Source of the DNA: CAG-582 sp964636965
GTDB lineage: Bacteria > Bacillota_I > Bacilli_A > RF39 > UBA660
DNA length: 31,526 nucleotides
Assembly (NCBI GenBank): GCA_964636965.1
Contig: CAZWST010000013.1
Coordinates: 1-31,526 of the forward strand
Direction of reading: 5' to 3'
Shown: positions 15,931 through 23,448 of the stretch, one piece after another
Numbering within the stretch: position 1 is the first letter of the stretch
Layout: every line of letters starts with the position of its first letter
Notes under the pieces: generated by a model
What the model saw: only the letters and a program-made list of their open reading frames with translations
Told to the model about the DNA's origin: nothing
Database searches by the model: none
Position numbers and translations under genes: made by a program

Positions 15931-16589
15931 AAATAAGCATTTTAACTTTATTTCCTCATATGTTTGATAATTTCTTGTCTGAATCAATTATTAAAAGAGC
16001 TATTGATAAAGGGCTTGTTTCGGTAGAAGTTATTAATATTAGAGATTTTTCAAAACTTAATAATAATCAAGTTGATGATACACCTTATGGTGGTGGGGCT
16101 GGTATGGTTATGATGGTAGAACCAGTAGTTGACGCAATTAACTCGGTTAAGAAGAATAATTCAAAAGTTTATTTAATGAGTCCAGCTGGTGTTCCATTTA
16201 AGCAAGAACAAGCTGTTAATTTAAGTGAGGAAGAGCATATTATATTAATATGTGGACACTATGAAGGAATTGATGAAAGAATAAGTTATTATATTGATGG
16301 TGAAATATCAATTGGAGATTTTGTCCTTACAGGTGGAGAAATACCGGCTATGGCTATAAGTGACGCTGTTATTAGGCTTTTAGATGGAGTTATTAGAGAA
16401 GAAAGTTATATAAATGATTCATTTAGTGATAAGCTTCTTGATTATCCTACTTATACTAAACCACCTATATATGATGGCCATAGTGTGCCTGATGTACTTT
16501 TATCAGGCCACCATAAAAATATTAGTGAGTGGCGAAAGAGCGAACAAATAAAAAGAACGAGTGATAGAAGACCAGATTTAATGAATTAA
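15927..16589 (+). CDS. trmD: tRNA (guanine37-N1)-methyltransferase TrmD
   Basis: Essential SPOUT methyltransferase that makes m1G37 next to the anticodon and prevents +1 frameshifting. The 220-residue protein is nearly invariant in motif order: ILTLFPHMF at the N-terminus, DDTPYGGGAGMVM near 51, MSPAGVPFKQ near 88, the knot motif ICGHYEGIDERI near 109, and SIGDFVLTGGE near 129, followed by the C-terminal tRNA-binding helices with LLSGHHKNI and WRKSEQ. Length matches other Bacillota after allowing for a short C-terminus. Starts inside the rimM stop (ATGA). Confidence 0.97.
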   Translation: MKISILTLFPHMFDNFLSESIIKRAIDKGLVSVEVINIRDFSKLNNNQVDDTPYGGGAGMVMMVEPVVDAINSVKKNNSKVYLMSPAGVPFKQEQAVNLSEEEHIILICGHYEGIDERISYYIDGEISIGDFVLTGGEIPAMAISDAVIRLLDGVIREESYINDSFSDKLLDYPTYTKPPIYDGHSVPDVLLSGHHKNISEWRKSEQIKRTSDRRPDLMN

Positions 16590-16620
16590 TATAAAGTTTC
16601 TTTACAAGGAGGTGTAAAAA

Positions 16621-17073
16621 ATGAGTAATTATATGGTAAAAAAAGATAATTTGACTGGTAAGATTGTCTACATGGAATATGATTTAGATGGTTATAGTTT
16701 TAAACCTAAAAGTGTAAAAGATAAACCTTATATAAGTGTAAATAATGTTACTATATATGAACCTGTTATGATAGATAGCTTGCTATCCAAGAAGTTTTCC
16801 AAAAAGTTTGATAGATTATCTCAAATAATTATGAATTTTTTATTCCAAGATGATGATGATTCTGATGAAGGAGATTTTATGATTCTTTTAGATGAGGTAC
16901 AAAGATTGAAGTCTATTGTTGAACTTAAATACAAAAAATTTTTAAGCAATGAAGAGTACAAAGATTACATTCATAAACTAGATTTTTTAGATGGTCAATT
17001 GAGACAAAAAATAGCGATTATTAATTATCAAAGAAATCTTGATGTTGCTCAAACTCAAGGTAGAAGTAGATAA
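16621..17073 (+). CDS. Small soluble protein of unknown function
   Basis: Not recognised. 150 residues starting at an ATG eight bases after a perfect AAGGAGGTG, the strongest ribosome binding site in the window, so high translation is expected. The first ~60 residues are strand-like and polar (KIVYMEYDLDGYSF); residues 70-150 look helical with heptad-like hydrophobics, interrupted by an acidic DDDDSDEGD patch near 77. No membrane segment or cysteine. It sits where rplS usually follows trmD, 31 bases after the trmD stop, and is closed by a strong terminator, so it is probably the last gene of the rimM-trmD unit. Its function could be tied to translation, but only position suggests that. Confidence 0.8.
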   Translation: MSNYMVKKDNLTGKIVYMEYDLDGYSFKPKSVKDKPYISVNNVTIYEPVMIDSLLSKKFSKKFDRLSQIIMNFLFQDDDDSDEGDFMILLDEVQRLKSIVELKYKKFLSNEEYKDYIHKLDFLDGQLRQKIAIINYQRNLDVAQTQGRSR

Positions 17074-17089
17074 ATACTTTATATTTATT

Positions 17090-17120
17090 AAGCCAATTTT
17101 GTTTATTGGCTTCTTTTTTT
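17090..17120 (+). terminator. Terminator of the rimM-trmD unit
   Basis: AAGCCAAT pairs with ATTGGCTT around TTTGTTT, followed by C and seven Ts. Confidence 0.9.
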
Positions 17121-17140
17121 ATGCAAAAATGCGATAATTC

Positions 17141-17169
17141 TTGATTTAGATGTACTTTTAATATATAAT
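17141..17169 (+). promoter_or_regulatory. Promoter of tig
   Basis: TTGATT (17141-17146), 17-base spacer, TATAAT (17164-17169). AAGAGGAAG lies before the ATG at 17198. Confidence 0.7.
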
Positions 17170-17197
17170 TTTAAGAGTAAGAAAAGAGGAAGAAAAG

Positions 17198-18442
17198 ATG
17201 AAAAACGTAAAAGAAATTACTGTTGAAGTTAAGGGTAAAGACTGGGAAGATGCTCTTGACAAAGCTTTTAATAAAAAGAAAAAGGATATTAAAATTGATG
17301 GATTTAGAAAAGGATCTGTAACAAAAGAAATATTTATAAAGAAAGCCGGCATTGAATCACTATTTATGGATGCTGCTGATATAGTAATTGATAATGAATA
17401 TAAAAAATTAATTGAAGATAAGAAGAATGATATTGTTTGTGAACCATCTGTTTCCATTGAAAAAATCGATAAAGATGGTATTACTGTTAAATTTACTTTA
17501 ATTGGCAGACCTGAAGTTAAGTTAGGTAAATATAAAGATTTAGGTGTTAAACGTGGTAAGGTTAGTGTTACTAAAGAAGAAGTTGAACATGAAATACACC
17601 ATATAATGGAACACATGGCTGAAATCGTTGTTAAAGAAAATGGCGAAGTTGTTAAAGGTAATACAGCTGTTATTGATTTCGAAGGTGTTGTTGATGGAAA
17701 AGTACTAGAAGGAGGAACTGGTGCTAATTATCCATTAGAAATCGGTTCTAACACTTTTATTCCAGGATTTGAAGATGGAATTGTTGGAATGAAGGTTGGA
17801 GAGAAAAAAGTATTAAAATTAAAATTCCCTGAAAACTATACTCCTGAACTTAAGGGTAAGGATGTAGAATTTAGCGTTACTGTTCGTGAAATCAAAGAAA
17901 GAATTGAACCTGAGATGAATAAAGAATTCTTCGAAGATTTAGGAATTGAAGGAGTTAATTCAAAAGAGACTTTAGAAAAGAATGTTAAAGAAGAATTAAC
18001 TAAACAAAAAGAACAAGCTGAAGATGATAAATATATTGATGAACTTTTAAGAAAAGCTACTGATAACATGAAGGTTGAAATCAATAATGAAATTATTGAT
18101 GGAGAAATTGATAGAATGGCTTCGCAATTAGAACAAGAATTAAAAATGCAAGGAGCTACTTTAGAACAATATTTAACTATGGTTGGTACTAAGATGGAAG
18201 ATTTTAGATCAACTCTAAAACCTCAAGCTATTGCTAGAATTAAAACTAGATATTTATTAGAAGAAGTAGTAAAAGCAGAAAAAATCAGTGCTACTAAGGC
18301 TGATATTAAGAATAAGATTAAGGAAGAAGCAGACAAATATGGCATGAAAGAAGAAGAATTTGTTACTGCTGTTGGTGGTGAAGATGCTATTAAGTATGAA
18401 GTTGAAATGGAAAAAGCCATCAATATAATTAAAGAAGGATAG
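17198..18442 (+). CDS. tig: Trigger factor (ribosome-associated chaperone/PPIase)
   Basis: Binds ribosomal protein L23 at the exit tunnel and shields nascent chains; also a peptidyl-prolyl isomerase. 414 residues in the usual order: N-terminal ribosome-binding domain (1-110) with the GFR loop near 35-37, FKBP-type domain (about 150-230) with VIDFEGVVDGK and FIPGFEDGIVGMKVGE, then the long helical C-terminal arms. The normally conserved GFRxGKxP reads GFRKGSVT, so the Lys and Pro after the Gly are changed, while Phe-Arg-Lys, which contacts the ribosome, is kept. It has its own promoter and a terminator overlapping the 3' end. Usual partners clpP/clpX are not adjacent. Confidence 0.95.
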   Translation: MKNVKEITVEVKGKDWEDALDKAFNKKKKDIKIDGFRKGSVTKEIFIKKAGIESLFMDAADIVIDNEYKKLIEDKKNDIVCEPSVSIEKIDKDGITVKFTLIGRPEVKLGKYKDLGVKRGKVSVTKEEVEHEIHHIMEHMAEIVVKENGEVVKGNTAVIDFEGVVDGKVLEGGTGANYPLEIGSNTFIPGFEDGIVGMKVGEKKVLKLKFPENYTPELKGKDVEFSVTVREIKERIEPEMNKEFFEDLGIEGVNSKETLEKNVKEELTKQKEQAEDDKYIDELLRKATDNMKVEINNEIIDGEIDRMASQLEQELKMQGATLEQYLTMVGTKMEDFRSTLKPQAIARIKTRYLLEEVVKAEKISATKADIKNKIKEEADKYGMKEEEFVTAVGGEDAIKYEVEMEKAINIIKEG

Positions 18443-18464
18443 GAGTTTTAATAAACTCCTTTTT
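18441..18464 (+). terminator. Terminator of tig
   Basis: AGGAGTTT pairs with AAACTCCT around TAAT, followed by Ts. The convergent flippase gene ends inside it; there is no T-run on the minus side. Confidence 0.8.
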
Positions 18465-19746
18465 ATATGTATCCGAGTTTATATAATTTTTTGATATTTA
18501 AATAATTGACTGCTATGATATCGATTATTTCTGAGATTACTAATCCATATATACCAATACTAAAAAATGATAAGACACTTAAAGATATTATTTTAATAAT
18601 GCAACCAAATAAAGTAGTTTCCATGGTATATTTAGATAAATTTAATCCTTGTAAAACACTCGATAATGGTCCTTCTATATAAAATAAGGGAAAAAATATG
18701 GCAAGTAATTTTATATAGTTTATTCCACTTTTGGTATTATATAGAATATCTAAAAGTATATCACTTCTAAAAAATAAGAATATACAGTAAGTTATACCGA
18801 TAAGTAATGATACAAAGATACATTTTCTTAAAATCTTCTTTATATACTTTTTATTATTATAATTTTTTGATACTTCTGGTATAAGAGTTGTGTTTACTGC
18901 AAGGGATATAAATGCTGGCATGGTAAGTATTGGAATAACGTAAGCATTGTATACTCCATATTCACTTTGAATGAAAGAACTTGAGTATCCTACAAACAAT
19001 AAAATATTGGTTAAAATAATTGGCTCCAGGAAATAACAAATATTACCTATTAATCTACCTGAAAGATTAGGAATAGATATAGATAGTATTTCATTTATTA
19101 TTGGCACTCTTATTTTTAAGTCGGCTAGTGTTATACTTATATTTTTAGGCAAATAAAACATATAGACAATTATTTGTGCTATTTCAGATATTGCTGAAAT
19201 GATTATATAACCTGAAACAGCCATGATAATAGATTTTTTTAAAAGAATTGGTACGACTATAATAAGTAAACCAAGTCTTACTATTTGCTCAATAATTGTA
19301 CTTATTGCATTTGGTACCATATTTTGTTTACCAAAATAGTATCCTTTTATAATTCCTGAAATACTTGTGAATGGTAAAACAAAACATATTGATATTATTG
19401 GAAAGTAGGCTTCGGGACTTTTAAGTAAATCATTTGCAAGTATTGGTGCAAACAGAATAATTAACGCAATAACTATAATATTAAATAAAAGTGTAATTGG
19501 GATTATACTTGCTATTAAGTGGATACCTCGATTATTATTTTTGGCCATGATACATGAAATAGCGTAAGGTAAACCTAGCTGAGTTATCGCGATAAGCAGA
19601 GAATATGTTGGCATAATAAGAGAATATATATTTATTCCGTCCCCAATGATTCTAACTAAGATTATTTTAATAAAAAATCCAAGTAATTTAGAAATCATTG
19701 TGCCAATTAATAATATTATGGTTGACTTTAAAAATATATTTTTCAT
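18463..19746 (-). CDS. MATE/MOP-type lipid flippase, SpoVB-like
   Basis: Polytopic membrane protein of the oligosaccharide/lipid flippase superfamily (SpoVB, MurJ, Wzx), probably moving an undecaprenyl-linked precursor across the membrane for wall or surface polymer synthesis. 427 residues with about twelve hydrophobic segments. The N-terminal motif TMISKLLGFFIKIILVRIIG is typical of SpoVB-like proteins, as are GLPYAISCIMAK near 58 and AFISLAVNTTLIPEV in the middle. It is shorter than SpoVB (about 518), which usually has two more segments. ATG at 19746 has AAAGGAG seven bases upstream. Adjacent comN and nearby relA-dtd match the Bacillus spoVB-comN...relA-dtd neighbourhood, favouring SpoVB over MurJ. 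Confidence 0.88.
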   Translation of the reverse strand: MKNIFLKSTIILLIGTMISKLLGFFIKIILVRIIGDGINIYSLIMPTYSLLIAITQLGLPYAISCIMAKNNNRGIHLIASIIPITLLFNIIVIALIILFAPILANDLLKSPEAYFPIISICFVLPFTSISGIIKGYYFGKQNMVPNAISTIIEQIVRLGLLIIVVPILLKKSIIMAVSGYIIISAISEIAQIIVYMFYLPKNISITLADLKIRVPIINEILSISIPNLSGRLIGNICYFLEPIILTNILLFVGYSSSFIQSEYGVYNAYVIPILTMPAFISLAVNTTLIPEVSKNYNNKKYIKKILRKCIFVSLLIGITYCIFLFFRSDILLDILYNTKSGINYIKLLAIFFPLFYIEGPLSSVLQGLNLSKYTMETTLFGCIIKIISLSVLSFFSIGIYGLVISEIIDIIAVNYLNIKKLYKLGYI

Positions 19747-19755
19747 GTAATCTCC

Positions 19756-19784
19756 TTTAAAGTTTAATCCATTTGTTATATAAT
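19756..19784 (+). promoter_or_regulatory. Promoter of comN-relA-dtd
   Basis: TTTAAA (19756-19761), 17-base spacer, TATAAT (19779-19784). On the other strand, TTGAGT with an 18-base spacer and TATAAC could serve the divergent flippase gene. Confidence 0.55.
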
Positions 19785-19823
19785 TATATATGATGGGAAC
19801 TCAAGAAATATTATGGTGATGTT

Positions 19824-20093
19824 ATGGAAAATAAATTTACAACACAAAATGAACTTTATATTAAAGTCTTACCAGCATTAAAGACAAAAAAGAATGAAAT
19901 GGTAAGAAGCGGGTTTAGATTTGTAAAGGAAATAGATTTATGGGAATATCATAAAGAGTATACTTGGAGACGAGCTAAAGGCTTAACACTTGCAAGTATA
20001 GTAAATGATATTTTAAATACGGAAAATAAATTATATGAGGATTATATTGTAAAAAAATATAAGGAAAGTGATAATAATGGAGACAAGAATTAA
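19824..20093 (+). CDS. comN: ComN-like post-transcriptional regulator
   Basis: Resembles the small Bacillota family of B. subtilis ComN (YrzD), which affects comE mRNA and localises to division sites and poles. The 89-residue protein shows the family pattern: LPALKTKKNEM near 16-26, a Gly-x-x-x-V spacer, the LW pair near 39-40, YTWRRAK near 46-52 and IVNDIL near 59-64, followed by a Tyr-rich end. Gene order also fits, because in Bacillus comN lies between spoVB and the recJ-apt-relA-dtd group. The relA start overlaps the comN 3' end by 17 bases, so the two should be co-translated. Family assignment rests on pattern and context, not on a search. Confidence 0.72.
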   Translation: MENKFTTQNELYIKVLPALKTKKNEMVRSGFRFVKEIDLWEYHKEYTWRRAKGLTLASIVNDILNTENKLYEDYIVKKYKESDNNGDKN

Positions 20094-22230
20094 TGAGCTT
20101 TTGACGATATGTCAAGATAATGGATATCTTGATTCGGAAATGTCTTTAATAAGAAAAGCAATTGATTTTGCTAAGCAGCAACATAAGGGAATGAAGAGAA
20201 AAAATGGAGATGATTATATAGTTCATCCCATTGAAGTTGCAATAATAGTTGCAAATTTAAATACAGATGCTGAAACAGTTATTTCTGCTCTTGTTCATGA
20301 AACAATTGATCATGGATCATCATCTTTTGATGAACTTGGGCATCTTTTTGGAGATGATGTAAAAAACATTGTTGTTTCTTTGACTAAAGTTAATAGGCTT
20401 CATTTACTAGATGCATCAGAATCATCTTCTCTTTATTTAAGAAAAGTATTAGTTGCTTTATCTGAGGATGTACGAGTTATTATTTTAAAACTTGCAGGAC
20501 GTGTCCATAATTTAAGAACTAATGAGGGATTAAGCAAAGAAAAGCAGAAACAAAAAGCTTTAGAAACATGGAATGTCTTAATTCCAATTGCTCATAGACT
20601 TGGAATTAATCAATTAAAAAGTGAACTTGAAGATTTAAGTTTTAGATATTTAAAACCTGATGTTTATGCAGATATTGAAGCTGAACTTCCAGCACCAAGA
20701 GCTGAACTTGAATCCATCTTATCTACCGTAATGGATCAAATTACGGAACTTGTAAGAGATAGTAATATAAAATTTGAAATAAAGGGACGAGTAAAATCTG
20801 TATCAAGTTTATATAATAAACTTTCTAATGGTAAAAAATGGAGTGATATCTATGATATTTTGGGTATCCGTGTTATTTGTGAAGAAGAAAGCGAATGTTA
20901 TTTAATAATAGGTTTAATTCACTCGATTTACAGACCAATACCAAAAAGGTTTAAAGATTATATCGCGATGCCTAAAGGCAATTCTTATCAATCTTTACAT
21001 ACTGGTGTATTCGGTCCAAATGGATTCCCTGTCGAAGTTCAAGTTCGTACTAAAGAGATGAATGAGATAGCTGAACATGGTGTTGCCTCTCACTGGTCTT
21101 ATAAGGAAAAAAATTCACGTCATATTCAAAGTGTTATGGAACAAAAACTTCAAATGTTTAGAAATACAATTGAAGCCAGCAGTGATGATATTAAAGATGA
21201 TGATGCTTTTGCTTTAAATATTGAACAAGAATTATTATCTTCTTCTATATATGTTTATACACCTAAAGGAGATGTTGTTGAGTTACCTAATGGGTCAACT
21301 CCAATTGATTTTGCTTATCGTATTCACTCTAAAGTAGGGGATACAACTGTTGGTGCTATTGTTAATGAGCAAATGGTACCACTAGATTATAAGTTAAATG
21401 ATAATGATATTGTTAAAATAATGACAGATAAAAATTCTTCTCCTAATAAAAACTGGATTAATTTTGTTAGAACAACTGCCGCTAAGAGTAAGATTAAAGC
21501 GTATTTTTCTAAACAAGATAAAGAAGAGTATATTATTAGAGGTAAAGAGTTATTAGAAAGAGAACTTAGACGACAAAAATTAAGTATACAAGATGCTTTA
21601 ACTGAAGAAAGACAAAGTAAAGTTGTTAAAGATTTAAAACTAAGTAATTTTGATGATGTATATCTAAATATAGGTTCACTTAGATATACTCCTATATATA
21701 TATCTAATCTTTTGTTTGAAGATAAAAGAAATGTTCAAGATTTGCTTGTTGATAAGATAATGAACAACACAAACGTTCCTAAAACTAATTATAAAAATGA
21801 TATTATAGTTTCCGGCTGTAATGATATATTAGTTAATTTAGCTAGCTGCTGTAAACCTGTTTATGGTGAGGAGATAATTGGATATATCACGAAGGGTCAA
21901 GGAATTACTGTGCATCGTAAGGATTGCCCTAATATAAAAGATTTAGATAGTAGATTAATTGAAGTGTCTTGGAATGAATTTAGAGGGGAAAATGCTAAAC
22001 AATATGTTTCTAAGATGACTCTTGAAACTAATGGACTAAATGCAAATGTATTAGATATTGTTACTAAAGCAACGTTGAGAAATGTTATTGTAAGTAGTAT
22101 CAATGAAATAAATAGAAATGGTGTCATTTTTTATGACTTACTAATTAAAGTAAATAATAAAGATGATTTAGATCTTTTTATGGATGAACTTAGGACACTT
22201 CCCTTTATTACAAATATTAAGAGGTATTAA
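20077..22230 (+). CDS. relA: RelA/SpoT-family (p)ppGpp synthetase with probably inactive hydrolase domain
   Basis: Long RSH protein of the stringent response. The ATG at 20077 (717 aa) is chosen over an in-frame GTG at 20068 because AAGGAAAG is correctly spaced only for the ATG. Domains in order: HD hydrolase (about 20-190), synthetase (230-345), TGS (389-450), a CC/zinc-finger-like region (CGxI-like ASCCKPVYGEEIIGY), and a C-terminal ACT domain. The synthetase is intact: YDILGIRVI near 259, RFKD at 291, YQSLHT near 304, EVQVRT near 320. In the hydrolase, His50 and His74 remain, but the HDxxED motif reads HETIDH (74-79) and the metal-ligand Asp of KLADR is Gly141. ppGpp breakdown is therefore doubtful. 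Operon: comN, relA, dtd. Confidence 0.95.
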   Translation: METRINELLTICQDNGYLDSEMSLIRKAIDFAKQQHKGMKRKNGDDYIVHPIEVAIIVANLNTDAETVISALVHETIDHGSSSFDELGHLFGDDVKNIVVSLTKVNRLHLLDASESSSLYLRKVLVALSEDVRVIILKLAGRVHNLRTNEGLSKEKQKQKALETWNVLIPIAHRLGINQLKSELEDLSFRYLKPDVYADIEAELPAPRAELESILSTVMDQITELVRDSNIKFEIKGRVKSVSSLYNKLSNGKKWSDIYDILGIRVICEEESECYLIIGLIHSIYRPIPKRFKDYIAMPKGNSYQSLHTGVFGPNGFPVEVQVRTKEMNEIAEHGVASHWSYKEKNSRHIQSVMEQKLQMFRNTIEASSDDIKDDDAFALNIEQELLSSSIYVYTPKGDVVELPNGSTPIDFAYRIHSKVGDTTVGAIVNEQMVPLDYKLNDNDIVKIMTDKNSSPNKNWINFVRTTAAKSKIKAYFSKQDKEEYIIRGKELLERELRRQKLSIQDALTEERQSKVVKDLKLSNFDDVYLNIGSLRYTPIYISNLLFEDKRNVQDLLVDKIMNNTNVPKTNYKNDIIVSGCNDILVNLASCCKPVYGEEIIGYITKGQGITVHRKDCPNIKDLDSRLIEVSWNEFRGENAKQYVSKMTLETNGLNANVLDIVTKATLRNVIVSSINEINRNGVIFYDLLIKVNNKDDLDLFMDELRTLPFITNIKRY

Positions 22231-22677
22231 ATGAGAGTAGTTGTACAAAGAGTATTATCTAGTAGTGTTTCTGTTGATGGGAAACTAATAAATAAAATTG
22301 GTAAAGGATTTAACTTATTGGTGGGAGTTAACGTACTTGATACACTAGATGATGTTGATTATATTTATAAAAAAGTTATTAATTTGCGAATATTTGATGA
22401 TAATAATGGGGTTATGAATAAATCTATTTTAGATATTCCTGATGCATCAATTTTATCTATTTCTCAGTTTACTTTACAAGCTGATACTAAAAAAGGCAAC
22501 AGGCCTAGTTATATAAATGCAATGAAGGGTGAAGATGCATTAGTTTTATATCAAGAACTTAATAAGAGACTAAATGAACATGTTAATACATATGAAGGCG
22601 TATTTGGTGCTGATATGAAAGTTGAAATACTTAATGATGGACCTGTTACTATAATAATAGATTCAAAGGACAAATAA
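22231..22677 (+). CDS. dtd: D-aminoacyl-tRNA deacylase
   Basis: Releases D-amino acids (for example D-Tyr) and glycine from mischarged tRNA. The 148 residues begin with MRVVVQRV and contain both active-site signatures of the DTD family: SQFTLQAD near 77-84 (usually SQFTLYAD) and the cross-subunit NDGPVT near 136-141 (usually NxGPVT), plus GNRPSY near 89. Length is standard. The ATG directly follows the relA stop codon and AAGAGGT lies in the relA end, so translation is coupled. The relA-dtd pair is conserved across Bacillota. Confidence 0.96.
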   Translation: MRVVVQRVLSSSVSVDGKLINKIGKGFNLLVGVNVLDTLDDVDYIYKKVINLRIFDDNNGVMNKSILDIPDASILSISQFTLQADTKKGNRPSYINAMKGEDALVLYQELNKRLNEHVNTYEGVFGADMKVEILNDGPVTIIIDSKDK

Positions 22678-22687
22678 TGTCCTTTTT
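22665..22687 (+). terminator. Terminator of comN-relA-dtd
   Basis: AAAGGACA pairs with TGTCCTTT around AATAA, followed by TT and an AT-rich tail. It overlaps the dtd stop and the end of the convergent gene. Confidence 0.8.
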
Positions 22688-23024
22688 ATTTTTTATTTAT
22701 TCCAATCATTGTTCCAAGTGTAGTAGACGCAATTACTATTGTATAGTAAATTATATTATATAAAGAATGACTACTTGCAAGAATGAAACTTAAGATAAAC
22801 ATAATGCATGATATAATAACACCATATAATAATCCTTTTAGATATCCTTTATCTTTGATGTTTAATCCTAAATAAAATCCACTTATAAGCATAATTATTA
22901 CTATAAATATTAGAAAAAAGAATTTATTTACTTCTATTGAAAATAAATTAAACAAACTAAATATAATTGATGTAAAAAACATTAAGGTAAATGGTAACAA
23001 ACCGTAAGTTATATATTTTTTCAT
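22686..23024 (-). CDS. YrzE/TIGR04086-like small membrane protein
   Basis: 112 residues with four hydrophobic segments (about 6-28, 33-53, 64-86, 91-108) and a short KDKGYLKGLLYG loop, the layout of the YrzE (TIGR04086) family of uncharacterised four-helix membrane proteins. In Bacillus yrzE lies in the yajC-yrzE-spoVB-comN-relA region; here it is also close to those genes but on the opposite strand. ATG at 23024; its ribosome binding site AGGTGAT lies in the 3' arm of a hairpin just upstream, so expression may be restricted. Function unknown; family call is moderate. Confidence 0.72.
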   Translation of the reverse strand: MKKYITYGLLPFTLMFFTSIIFSLFNLFSIEVNKFFFLIFIVIIMLISGFYLGLNIKDKGYLKGLLYGVIISCIMFILSFILASSHSLYNIIYYTIVIASTTLGTMIGINKK

Positions 23025-23025
23025 T

Positions 23026-23057
23026 AAAAAATCACCTAATAATATATATTAAGTGAT
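23026..23057 (-). terminator. Terminator/attenuator between the yigZ-like and yrzE-like genes
   Basis: On the minus strand ATCACTTAATA pairs with TATTAGGTGAT (one G-U), loop of five, then TTTTT. The 3' arm contains the AGGTGAT ribosome binding site of the next gene and the T-run ends at its start codon. Confidence 0.65.
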
Positions 23058-23064
23058 CTTTATT

Positions 23065-23421
23065 TTATGAATTATAATCAATAGTTTTAATTGTGGCTTC
23101 TAGGTAGGCTCTTGTAAGTCCACCAGCTCCAAGTTTAACTCCACCAAAGTATCTTATCACGACTATTAGGACGTTATCTAATTTTCTTTTTTCTATCATA
23201 TTATATATTGGAGAACCGGCAGTATTAGATGGTTCTTTATCATCAGTTTTTTTAGCTAATGGTCCAATTTTATATGCATAGGGCATATGTCTTGCTCTTT
23301 TATGCTCTTTTTTTAATGATTCAATTATTTCATTTACTTCATCAATACTATTTACTTCATAGTATTTTCCAATAAATTTGGATTTTTTTATTTCATATGT
23401 GTATTCATTTATTAGTTGCAT
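23065..23421 (-). CDS. YigZ/IMPACT-family protein, single N-terminal domain
   Basis: Contains the complete UPF0029/IMPACT N-terminal fold: KSKFIGKYYEV near 13, KARH-like KKEHKRARHMPYAY near 38, DDKEPSNTAGSPI near 60 and VVIRYFGGVKLGAGGLTRAY near 86-106. Bacterial YigZ proteins are about 200 residues with a second ferredoxin-like domain; this one stops after the first domain (118 aa) in a proper TAA, with no leftover coding frame downstream. Start placed at the ATG at 23421, five bases after TAGGAGTGA; an upstream ATG at 23439 would put that site inside the gene. Function in bacteria is unclear. It follows the M3-like gene by 27 bases. Confidence 0.88.
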   Translation of the reverse strand: MQLINEYTYEIKKSKFIGKYYEVNSIDEVNEIIESLKKEHKRARHMPYAYKIGPLAKKTDDKEPSNTAGSPIYNMIEKRKLDNVLIVVIRYFGGVKLGAGGLTRAYLEATIKTIDYNS

Positions 23422-23448
23422 ATTTTCACTCCTAAGCATCCTTATATT

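Noticed and set aside
15920..15935. Mycoplasma-type genetic code (TGA read as Trp)
   Set aside because: rimM ends in TGA within an ATGA overlap with trmD at the correct family length, and Trp positions in conserved motifs use TGG.
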